A stretch of DNA of 21,507 nucleotides from a virus, in IMG/VR virus record IMGVR_UViG_3300025070_000277, positions 1 to 21,507 of that record; one strand, written 5' to 3'. Positions within the stretch are counted from its first letter, which is position 1. Every line of letters starts with the position of its first letter. The notes under the pieces were generated by a model that made no database searches, was not told where the DNA came from, and was given only the letters and a program-made list of their open reading frames with translations. Shown here piece by piece: positions 14,719-21,507 of this stretch. A program made the translations under genes and the position numbers.

Positions 14719-16236
14719 ATGGCAGATGAGTCTCGTATTAACCCTTTTGTTTTTCCATTAGAGGGTGGTTTAGTTCTTGACCGTTCTACTTTTTCTATGG
14801 AACCTGGAATGGCATTAGAGTTAGAAAACTTTGAGCCTGACGTTGGTGGTGGGTATAGACGAATAAACGGATATACTAAGTGGAATACTAACATAGTACC
14901 ACAAACCTCTGCCTCTACTGAAGCAGTACTAATGTCTGCATATTTTGCAGGAAATAGTAAAGTAATTGCCGCAAGGGGTCAGAAGGTATTTGAGGCTGCT
15001 AGTGGTAGTGGTTCTTGGACGGAGATAGATACGGGCAGAAGTAATGCAATACGGTACTCCTATGACAGATACAACCTAAGTGGTACAGAGTATATTGTGT
15101 GGGCTGATGGTGCTAATCGTGCGACAAAGTATGATGGCAGTACACTAACAGACCTTAATGCTACTGGTGCTCCAAGCAATCCTAAGTACGTAAAACACTT
15201 TAAGAATGCACTCTTCTTTGCAGGTATGTCAGCTTCACCAGAAGAAGTAGTATTTACTGCCCCATATACTGACAGTGATTTTACTGCAGCTAATGGTGCA
15301 GGTAGTATACGAGTTGATAGTAAAATTACAGCACTGTTCCCTTTTCGTGATGAACTATACATCTTTGCAGAAGAACGTATATACAAACTTGTGGGAAATA
15401 CAGTTGCTGATTTTGCAATGCAACCTGTTACACGAGACATTGGTTGTCTTAATGGACACACTGTACAAGAACTTGCAGGTGAGATTGTTTTCCTTGGTCG
15501 TGACGGTTTAAGAACGGTTGCTGGTACTGCTAAAATTAATGATGTTGAGTTAGGCACAATTAGTAAGCCAGTACAGGAGTTGTTTGAAGGCGAGACAGAC
15601 GTTGATGATTTTAATAGTCTAGTTATTCCTGATAAAACACAATATCGTATTTTCTTTTCTAAACCAAATAGCACACTAGAAAGTACAGCTACAGGTGTTA
15701 TTGCTGTACGTAAAGCACAGGGTTATGAGTTTGCTAAGATAAAAGGTGTACAACCAGCATCTACAGACTCAGCCAGTGTACAAGGTACTACCTACGTTAT
15801 TCATGGTGGATACGATGGATACGTGTATCGCCAAGAACAAGGCAATAAATTTGATACACGAAATATTATAGGTCGTTATCGTAGCCCAGATATTACAGCA
15901 GGTGATGCAGGAATACGTAAGAACTTCCAACGTGTTATTATTAACTACTCACCCACAGGTACAGTAAACTCTGATTTATTTTTACGGTACGACTATGAAG
16001 ACCCTAATGTTCCAAGGCCAGCAGCTTACCCATTTGACTCTACAAAAGTTGTAGCTATCTATGGAACGTCACTATACAACACTGCTACTTATGGTGGTCA
16101 AACAAACCCACTTGTAAGGCAACCCGTAGAGGGTTCAGGTTTTGCAGTAGCACTTCGTGTTGTAGATAATGCAGAGTCATCCCCATACTCTCTCAAGGGT
16201 TTTCAGCTAGAATTTGACGCAGGAGCAAGACGTTAA
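14719..16236 (+). CDS. Tail nozzle/stabilisation protein (P22 gp10-like or tubular B-like)
   Basis: A 505-aa protein whose start directly follows the adaptor stop. The opening [20 protein letters not shown] then [20 protein letters not shown] and RRINGYTKW is characteristic of podovirus nozzle/stabilisation proteins. The body consists of repeated beta blades: [75 protein letters not shown]. This suggests a beta-propeller. The C-terminus holds a jelly-roll-like strand region ([26 protein letters not shown]). It would plug the portal-adaptor channel and carry the fibres. Its stop shares one base with the next ATG. Confidence 0.8.
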   Translation: MADESRINPFVFPLEGGLVLDRSTFSMEPGMALELENFEPDVGGGYRRINGYTKWNTNIVPQTSASTEAVLMSAYFAGNSKVIAARGQKVFEAASGSGSWTEIDTGRSNAIRYSYDRYNLSGTEYIVWADGANRATKYDGSTLTDLNATGAPSNPKYVKHFKNALFFAGMSASPEEVVFTAPYTDSDFTAANGAGSIRVDSKITALFPFRDELYIFAEERIYKLVGNTVADFAMQPVTRDIGCLNGHTVQELAGEIVFLGRDGLRTVAGTAKINDVELGTISKPVQELFEGETDVDDFNSLVIPDKTQYRIFFSKPNSTLESTATGVIAVRKAQGYEFAKIKGVQPASTDSASVQGTTYVIHGGYDGYVYRQEQGNKFDTRNIIGRYRSPDITAGDAGIRKNFQRVIINYSPTGTVNSDLFLRYDYEDPNVPRPAAYPFDSTKVVAIYGTSLYNTATYGGQTNPLVRQPVEGSGFAVALRVVDNAESSPYSLKGFQLEFDAGARR

Positions 16237-18014
16237 TGGCAGGTTATACAAGACAGTCTACATATACAGACGGTGATATTATTCAGGCAGCAGACTCCAA
16301 TGATGAGTTTGATCAGGTTCTTGCTGCTTTTAATAATGCCTCTGGACACAAACATGATGGTACTGCAGCAGAAGGGCCAGTTATTGGTTTAATTGGTGAT
16401 GCTGGTTCTACTACACCTAAAAATAAAGTTGTTGTAGATGATACAAACAATCAAGTAGAGTTTAACATTGATGTATCTGGTACGTCTACTGAACAGTTTG
16501 TAGTTAAAGATGGTGTTATCGAACCTACTACGGATAATGACATTGATCTTGGCTCAAGTAGTAAAGAGTTTAAAAATGCTTACTTTGATGGTACAGTAAC
16601 TACAGATGCTCTTGTAGCTGATACTGCAGACATTAATGGTGGTACAGTAGACGGTGTAACTATCGGTGGAGCTAGTGCAGGAGACATTACTTTTGCTAAC
16701 TTATCAGATGGTACAATTACTGTAACAGCATTTGTTGATGAAGATAATATGTCTTCTAATTCTGCTACACTTCTCCCAACTCAACAGTCTGTTAAAGCAT
16801 ATGTAGATGCCCAAGTAACTGCACAGGATTTAGACTTTCAAGCAGACTCAGGTGGTGCTCTTAACATTGACCTAGACAGTGAGACTTTATCACTAGCAGG
16901 TGGTACTGGCATTGACACAGCAGGTTCTGGTAATGAAGTTACCTTTGCTATTGACAGTACTGTTGCAACTTTAACAGGGTCACAAACTCTTACAAATAAA
17001 ACCTTGACAAGCCCTGTGTTGAACGGTACAATAAGTGGAACATCCATTAAAGATGAAGATGATTTATCTTCTGATAGTGCTTCTCACCTAGCTACCCAAC
17101 AATCAATTAAGGCTTATGTAGATGCTCAAGTAACTGCTCAAGACTTAGACTTCCAAGGTGACTCTGGTGGAGCACTGTCAATTGACTTAGATAGTGAAAC
17201 ACTAGACATTGCAGGTGGTACAGGTATTGATACTTCTGGCTCTAGTAATACTCTTACTGTAGCAATTGATAGTACTGTAGCAACACTGTCAGGTACACAA
17301 ACACTAACTAATAAATCTATTGATGCCACACAACTTACAGGTACTGTAGCAAATGCACGACTAGACGCAGAGCTACAAGCACTAGCTGGACTAACCTCTG
17401 CTGCTGATAAAGGTATTCAATTCACTGGTTCAGGTTCTGCAGGTACATACGACCTTACTACTGCAGGTAAAGCACTACTTGATGATGCAAGTGCATCTGC
17501 ACAGAGAACTACACTAGGACTAGGCACAGCAGCAGTTACAGATACAGGTATTAGTAACGGTAACGTAGCAGTCTTTACCAGTGGTGCAGCAGATAATGAC
17601 TTCCTTCGTATTGATGGTACAGCTATTGAAGGTAGATCAGCAACAGAAGTATTAAGTGACATTGGTGGTCAAGCAGCATTAACGTTTGGTATTTCTAACA
17701 CAAATGCTGTAAAGATTGACAGTGCATCTGTAGCTGACGATGAGTATGCAAGATTCACAGCCAGTGGTCTTGAGAGTCGTTCTACTGCTGAAGTTCTTAG
17801 TGACATTGGTGGTCAAGCCTCACTTACATTTGGCATTTCAAATACGAATGCAGTTAAGATAGATAGTGCATCAGTAGCAGATGATGAATACGCAAGGTTC
17901 ACATCTAGTGGATTAGAAAGTAGATCAACCTCAGAAGTTCTTAGTGACATAGGAGCTACAACAGCAGCAGCCGCAGCAGATGAGGCAACAGCATTAGCAA
18001 TTGCTCTAGGATAG
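16236..18014 (+). CDS. Repeat-built tail fibre protein (592 aa)
   Basis: A 592-aa fibre. The N-terminus ([20 protein letters not shown] then [20 protein letters not shown]) is a widespread virion-attachment domain of phage fibres. [20 protein letters not shown] (about 103-122) is a trimeric beta motif. Two 105-aa units follow (each with [37 protein letters not shown]), then 48-aa units containing [10 protein letters not shown] and [17 protein letters not shown]. It ends in an Ala-rich helix ([18 protein letters not shown]) and has no chaperone domain, so receptor binding may be completed by the downstream fibre proteins. Gly, Ser, Thr and Asp dominate. It probably forms the proximal fibre shaft. 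Confidence 0.85.
   Translation: MAGYTRQSTYTDGDIIQAADSNDEFDQVLAAFNNASGHKHDGTAAEGPVIGLIGDAGSTTPKNKVVVDDTNNQVEFNIDVSGTSTEQFVVKDGVIEPTTDNDIDLGSSSKEFKNAYFDGTVTTDALVADTADINGGTVDGVTIGGASAGDITFANLSDGTITVTAFVDEDNMSSNSATLLPTQQSVKAYVDAQVTAQDLDFQADSGGALNIDLDSETLSLAGGTGIDTAGSGNEVTFAIDSTVATLTGSQTLTNKTLTSPVLNGTISGTSIKDEDDLSSDSASHLATQQSIKAYVDAQVTAQDLDFQGDSGGALSIDLDSETLDIAGGTGIDTSGSSNTLTVAIDSTVATLSGTQTLTNKSIDATQLTGTVANARLDAELQALAGLTSAADKGIQFTGSGSAGTYDLTTAGKALLDDASASAQRTTLGLGTAAVTDTGISNGNVAVFTSGAADNDFLRIDGTAIEGRSATEVLSDIGGQAALTFGISNTNAVKIDSASVADDEYARFTASGLESRSTAEVLSDIGGQASLTFGISNTNAVKIDSASVADDEYARFTSSGLESRSTSEVLSDIGATTAAAAADEATALAIALG
16773..17320 (+). repeat. 105-aa (315-bp) duplicated unit in the tail fibre
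   Basis: The codons for AYVDAQ lie at 16797 and 17112, exactly 315 bases apart. Similarity runs from the TQQS segment to QTLTNK. In the 15 codons for [15 protein letters not shown] the two copies differ only at synonymous positions. It is an internal duplication in the shaft that has diverged at the DNA level but not in protein. Confidence 0.8.
17632..17960 (+). repeat. 48-aa (144-bp) tandem units at the fibre C-terminus
   Basis: The SDIG block has its Asp codon at 17658, 17802 and 17946, exactly 144 bases apart. Two full units and flanking partial ones are present. The unit protein sequence is almost invariant, while codons differ heavily. Confidence 0.85.
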
Positions 18015-18023
18015 GAAAAGGAT

Positions 18024-18368
18024 ATGGCAAACACATTTAAGGCGGTAACTAAAGCAGGTATTACATCAGAAGATGTAATTTATACTGTTGCAAGTTCCAC
18101 TACCAGTATTATACTAGGGCTTGTCCTTGGTAACACAACAGGAAGTCAGGTTACTGTAACTGTAACTCTTAGCTCAGATACATCTAACAGGGCAGGTGCA
18201 AACAATGAAGCTAACCAAGATGTTGAGATTGTGACAAATGCAGCAGTACCTGCAGGATCATCTCTCAGTGTACTGGATGGTAAGATTGTAATGGAGACTA
18301 CAGACATACTTAAAGTCACAGCCACTGGTGCTACTGACGTTATTGTGTCCATGATGGAGATTACCTAA
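18024..18368 (+). CDS. Small beta-rich virion protein in the fibre cluster (114 aa)
   Basis: One hundred and fourteen residues behind GGAAAAGG, 9 bases after the fibre stop. Alternating Val/Thr/Ser strands dominate: EDVIYTVASSTTSIILGLVL, SQVTVTVTLSSDTS, EIVTNAAVPAGSSLSVLDGK, ILKVTATGATDVIVSMMEIT. The pattern fits a small beta-sandwich of the type found as tail or fibre accessory proteins in marine phages (recalled; no family name). It has no signal peptide. The next gene starts in its stop codon (TAATG). A fibre connector or capping role is plausible from the neighbours only. Confidence 0.7.
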   Translation: MANTFKAVTKAGITSEDVIYTVASSTTSIILGLVLGNTTGSQVTVTVTLSSDTSNRAGANNEANQDVEIVTNAAVPAGSSLSVLDGKIVMETTDILKVTATGATDVIVSMMEIT

Positions 18369-19681
18369 TGACCAGTAAGGCATTTGAATTAGCACAGCTT
18401 GGCGATGCTGTAACGGTTGATAGTTCTGGCAATTTAGGCTTGGGAACTAGCAGCCCAACAGCTATCCTTGATGTTAGGCGTGGAGATGCTAGTGGCAAAA
18501 TAGCTGAGTTTCACACCTCAACAGGATACGGACTTGAGTTAGGGTCAAGCCAAACTGAGGCTTATGTTGCCTCTGGTTCAAGCCAAGCATTACTATTTAA
18601 AACCAATGACACAAGTGAGAGGATGCGCCTGACAGCCGATGGAAAATTGGGCGTGGGAACTAGCAGCCCTGACGCATTAACCCATATTTACAGCGGTGCA
18701 TCTGGCGTAACAAATCCCCACTCCTACACAAAGCTGCACGTTGAAAGTGCTGACCACAATGCTATTCAGCTAAGTGGTAGCTCTGGTGGGGAACAATGGA
18801 TTTGGTTTGCTGATGACACAACAGCAACCCCTGTTGGTGGGCTGACTTATTATCATGGTGAGAATTACATGGGCTTCCGTGTGAATAGTGCGGAGAGGGC
18901 CAGAATAGACAGCAGTGGCAATCTGCGAGTGGCTAAAACCACTTCTGCCCTTGCTGATGTGGGTCATGAACTTAGTAACGAAGGATATGCGTACCACACC
19001 AGAGATGGCGGTACTGCAATGTACATCAACCGCAAATCAAGTGATGGTAGTATAATTGATTTTTATAGAGATTCTTATGTGGGGAGTATCGGTATTCAGT
19101 CTACTGGCTTTTATATTGACGGTGAATCTGGGCATACGGGTCTTAGGTTCGGTGCTAATACTTTTATACCCAGAGACAACCAAGCAGACGCAGATAACGT
19201 GGTTGATTTGGGGGCAGCGTCAGCCCGTTTCGATGATGTCCACGCCACTAACGGCACTATCCAAACCTCTGACCGCAACGAAAAGCAGGACATTGCAGAA
19301 CTGACAGATGCAGAAAAACGTGTAGCTGTAGCTGCCAAAGGTCTGATGCGGAAGTTCCGTTGGAAGTCAGCCGTAACAGAAAAAGGTGAAGCAGCCCGTA
19401 CCCACTTTGGTATCATAGCTCAAGACCTACAAGCTGCCTTTGCAGCAGAAAGCCTAGATGCAGGTGACTATGCTATGTTCATCTCAAGCACATGGTGGGA
19501 AACACAGACAGAAGTCCCTGCCGTAGAAGCTGACGAAGAAAAGGGCATTGAAGCAGCAGATGCTTACACCCGAACAGACACCTACAACACAGAAGAAGAA
19601 GCACCAGAGGGTGCAACAAAGAAAACAAGACTAGGTGTTAGGTATTCTGAGCTACTAGCATTTATAATAGGAGCTTTATAA
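18368..19681 (+). CDS. Tail fibre/spike with C-terminal peptidase S74 chaperone domain (437 aa)
   Basis: A 437-aa fibre with trimeric beta motifs (SSGNLGLGTSSP near residue 18; ADGKLGVGTSSP; SSGNLRVAKTTS) and a receptor-type middle. The block LGAASARFDDVHATNGTIQT then SDRNEKQD opens the intramolecular chaperone domain of the endosialidase type (peptidase S74). The self-cleavage dyad is visible as S301 and K306, five residues apart as in characterised members. The domain ends TRLGVRYSELLAFIIGAL. It trimerises the fibre, then cuts itself off just before S301, releasing about 137 residues. GC in hand-counted blocks is 50-57% against 28-42% in other genes, so this gene may be a recent acquisition. 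It shares one base with each neighbour. Confidence 0.88.
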   Translation: MTSKAFELAQLGDAVTVDSSGNLGLGTSSPTAILDVRRGDASGKIAEFHTSTGYGLELGSSQTEAYVASGSSQALLFKTNDTSERMRLTADGKLGVGTSSPDALTHIYSGASGVTNPHSYTKLHVESADHNAIQLSGSSGGEQWIWFADDTTATPVGGLTYYHGENYMGFRVNSAERARIDSSGNLRVAKTTSALADVGHELSNEGYAYHTRDGGTAMYINRKSSDGSIIDFYRDSYVGSIGIQSTGFYIDGESGHTGLRFGANTFIPRDNQADADNVVDLGAASARFDDVHATNGTIQTSDRNEKQDIAELTDAEKRVAVAAKGLMRKFRWKSAVTEKGEAARTHFGIIAQDLQAAFAAESLDAGDYAMFISSTWWETQTEVPAVEADEEKGIEAADAYTRTDTYNTEEEAPEGATKKTRLGVRYSELLAFIIGAL

Positions 19682-21324
19682 TGGCAGGATATATTGGATC
19701 AAAAATGTCCGTCACTTTAGTTGGTGGCGGTACATTTAATAGTGATGTTACCTTTGAAGATAATGCAGATATTATAACAGCTAGTGCAGGTACTTCTAAC
19801 TTTCGTGCAGGTGTAAACGCAGGGAACTCTATTGCTTCTGGTGGTAACTATAATGTAGTAGTGGGCGATGAGGCTGGTACTGCAATTACGACAGGTGATT
19901 ACAATGTGGCTGTTGGTTATATTGCAGGTGATGCAATCACTACTGGTGAGAGAAACGTAATCGCAGGTTATAGTGCAGGTGGTGCTTTAACGGTAGGTGG
20001 ATCAAATACAGCCATTGGTGACAGAGCATTATTGGCAGATACGCAGGGTTCAAGTTCTGTTGCCATTGGTAGAAATGCGTTATTTGCTCAAAACTTTACA
20101 TCAGCTACTACTGTTTACAATGTTGCCATTGGCAGGGATGCAGGTGCATCAATATCTACAGGCATACAAAACACCCTGATCGGTGGTCTGACAGGTGATG
20201 CCTTAACTGTTGGCACTAAAAATAATGCTATGGGTTATCGTGCACTCAGTTTCGATACACAAGGCAGCAAATCAGTTGCGATTGGAAACTTTTCATTAGC
20301 TAGTCAAAACTTTACGTCAGCTACTGATACTTACAATACTGCTGTTGGACATGCCGCAGGTGAAGGCATTACGACAGGCGTACAGAATACTCTTACTGGC
20401 GGTCTGGCAGGAGATGCTTTAACGGATGCAGATTATAATGTGGCAATCGGTTATGCAGCATTAACTTCAGACACACTAGGAAGTAGGTCGGTAGCTATAG
20501 GTACTAATGCTCTTAATGCACAAAACTTTACCTCTGCTACAAATACTTACAATACGGCTGTGGGTAATAATGCAGGTGAATCAATTACGACAGGTACAGG
20601 AAACACCTTTCTAGGTGCTAGTGCAGGTGATGGTACTGATAATGGTAATAATAATACTGCTGTTGGTTATATAGCACTTAATGCCAACTGTGGTGACGAA
20701 AACACAGCGGTTGGCGAAAATGCTTTAGGCCGTTGCACAGGTTCTACCAATACAGCAGTGGGCAAAGATGCAGGTGAATATGTAACAAGCGGTTCTAACA
20801 ATATTCTTTTAGGGCCAGACACAGGAGTTTCAGGAAGCCCCGGTGGTCAGATTACTACTGGTACTAATAATATCGTGGTAGGTGACGAAAATAATGATGC
20901 TGCTTACATCCAAATAGATTGGACTGTAGCCTCTGACCAACGTGACAAGACAGACTTTACAGCACTAGACTTAGGCTTAGACTTTGTTAAGGCGTTGTCT
21001 CCTGTTACTTACAAGTGGGATAAACGTTCTAAGTATGGTGATAAGCGTGCGGATGATTATGATCTTAATGCACAGACACCAGACGGTACGCACAAAGAAG
21101 ATTGGTTAGACATAGGCTTCAAAGCACAAGAAGTAGAGGCACTAGAAATAGCTGCTGGATATAAGATTGCTGACAAAACAAACTTAGTAACATCACTTAC
21201 TTCTGATGGTAAACAATATGGGATGCAGTACAGCAAGTTTGTACCAATCCTAGTCAAAGCCATACAAGAACTGTCTGCTAAGAATGCTGCACTAGAAGCT
21301 CGTATAGCTACATTGGAAGGTTAA
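19681..21324 (+). CDS. Beta-helical tail spike/fibre with C-terminal S74 chaperone domain (547 aa)
   Basis: A 547-aa protein starting in the stop codon of the previous fibre. Residues about 45-400 are a run of N-x-A-[VI]-G turns (YNVAVG, NTAIG, SVAIG, YNTAVG), a pattern resembling the YadA-type trimeric left-handed beta-roll. They are organised in 72-aa super-repeats. WTVASDQRDKTDFTALDLGL starts the S74 chaperone domain, with S418 and K423 in the same SD(x3)K spacing as the neighbour. FVKALSPVTYKWDKR, DIGFKAQEVEALE and YSKFVPILVKAIQELSAKNA follow, typical of that domain, with a terminal coiled coil. It probably forms the distal receptor-binding needle after self-cleavage before S418. Confidence 0.88.
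   Translation: MAGYIGSKMSVTLVGGGTFNSDVTFEDNADIITASAGTSNFRAGVNAGNSIASGGNYNVVVGDEAGTAITTGDYNVAVGYIAGDAITTGERNVIAGYSAGGALTVGGSNTAIGDRALLADTQGSSSVAIGRNALFAQNFTSATTVYNVAIGRDAGASISTGIQNTLIGGLTGDALTVGTKNNAMGYRALSFDTQGSKSVAIGNFSLASQNFTSATDTYNTAVGHAAGEGITTGVQNTLTGGLAGDALTDADYNVAIGYAALTSDTLGSRSVAIGTNALNAQNFTSATNTYNTAVGNNAGESITTGTGNTFLGASAGDGTDNGNNNTAVGYIALNANCGDENTAVGENALGRCTGSTNTAVGKDAGEYVTSGSNNILLGPDTGVSGSPGGQITTGTNNIVVGDENNDAAYIQIDWTVASDQRDKTDFTALDLGLDFVKALSPVTYKWDKRSKYGDKRADDYDLNAQTPDGTHKEDWLDIGFKAQEVEALEIAAGYKIADKTNLVTSLTSDGKQYGMQYSKFVPILVKAIQELSAKNAALEARIATLEG
20023..20682 (+). repeat. 216-bp (72-aa) super-repeats in the beta-helical spike
   Basis: The G-x-x-A-L anchor following each N-x-A-[MIV]-G turn recurs with its codon at 20023, 20239, 20455 and 20671, exactly 216 bases apart. 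The first three units share DTxGSxSVAIG and AQNFTSAT or SQNFTSAT. The fourth anchor keeps the register, but the unit then diverges (NANCGDENTAVG). Confidence 0.85.
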
Positions 21325-21327
21325 GAT

Positions 21328-21507
21328 ATGACTAGAGAAACAGATGAAATTAGCAAAGCACATGAAGCATGTCTTGGTGGGGCAGACACTATTAATACAG
21401 TAATTGCCACACACAATAAAGGTAGTGATGCAACAGATGATGATTTTGCATGGGAGTTAACACATGATGAAAAGAAAGATCGTGTCTCTCGAAGTGTAAG
21501 TTATTTG
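21328..21507 (+). CDS. Start of an unidentified small acidic protein (partial)
   Basis: Open from ATG 21328 to the right edge, 60 codons visible, behind GGAAGG 7 bases upstream. It reads MTRETDEISKAHEACLGGAD, then TINTVIATHNKGSDATDDDF, and on to SRSVSYL. It is acidic and probably helical, with one Cys and no recognised motif. It lies three bases after the last fibre gene and is probably in the same operon. It might be a fibre accessory or the first gene of a lysis or late module; nothing in the sequence decides. Confidence 0.65.
   Translation, partial: MTRETDEISKAHEACLGGADTINTVIATHNKGSDATDDDFAWELTHDEKKDRVSRSVSYL

Noticed and set aside
15060-15674. A 204-codon open frame on the - strand opposite the nozzle gene
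   Set aside because: It lies wholly within a strongly supported gene, has a Ser/Val/Pro-rich shadow-type sequence, and has no motif or isolated ribosome binding site. All supported genes are on the + strand.
16773-17948. Regularly spaced repeats considered as a CRISPR-like array
   Set aside because: The repeats are long, in frame, coding and diverged at synonymous sites, so they are protein repeats of a fibre shaft.

Overview
This window is a packaging, head and tail gene module of a short-tailed (podovirus-like) bacteriophage. All real genes lie on the + strand, most touch or overlap, and none of the gaps exceeds 235 bases. Sequence style suggests a marine phage of an alphaproteobacterium. 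The reasons are a DUF1127 gene, low to moderate GC, the GGKPGQWSARK and FxxGG/RPKARP sequence habits, and fibre proteins ending in endosialidase-type chaperones; the host assignment is inference.

Region 1 (1-1629): the 3' end of an upstream gene, a sigma70-like promoter, a 46-aa DUF1127 gene whose ribosome binding site can pair with its own leader, three tiny very basic proteins (61, 57 and 91 aa), a probable small terminase, and a 138-aa helix-turn-helix/coiled-coil protein. Region 2 (1595-12140): large terminase, portal, a 70-aa connector gene, a 1938-aa multidomain protein and a scaffold. The giant protein carries an HEFTH metallopeptidase-like motif, a perfect EF-hand loop, a segment resembling phage 'polyvalent' proteins, and recurrent FxxGG junctions. 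Region 3 (12141-13990): a 235-base structured leader with its own promoter, the major capsid protein, a probable head decoration protein and a terminator-like hairpin. Region 4 (14011-21324): head-tail adaptor, tail nozzle-like protein, a repeat-built fibre, a small beta-rich protein, and two consecutive fibre/spike proteins that both end in a peptidase S74 self-cleaving chaperone domain. An incomplete gene runs off the right edge.

The genes fit one assembly line. Terminases load DNA through the portal into a procapsid built from coat protein on scaffold, decoration stabilises the head, adaptor and nozzle close it, and fibres bind the host. No lysis, replication, integrase or tRNA genes were seen. 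The least explained parts are the giant portal-adjacent protein, the phage-borne DUF1127 gene with its leader, and the structured capsid leader.
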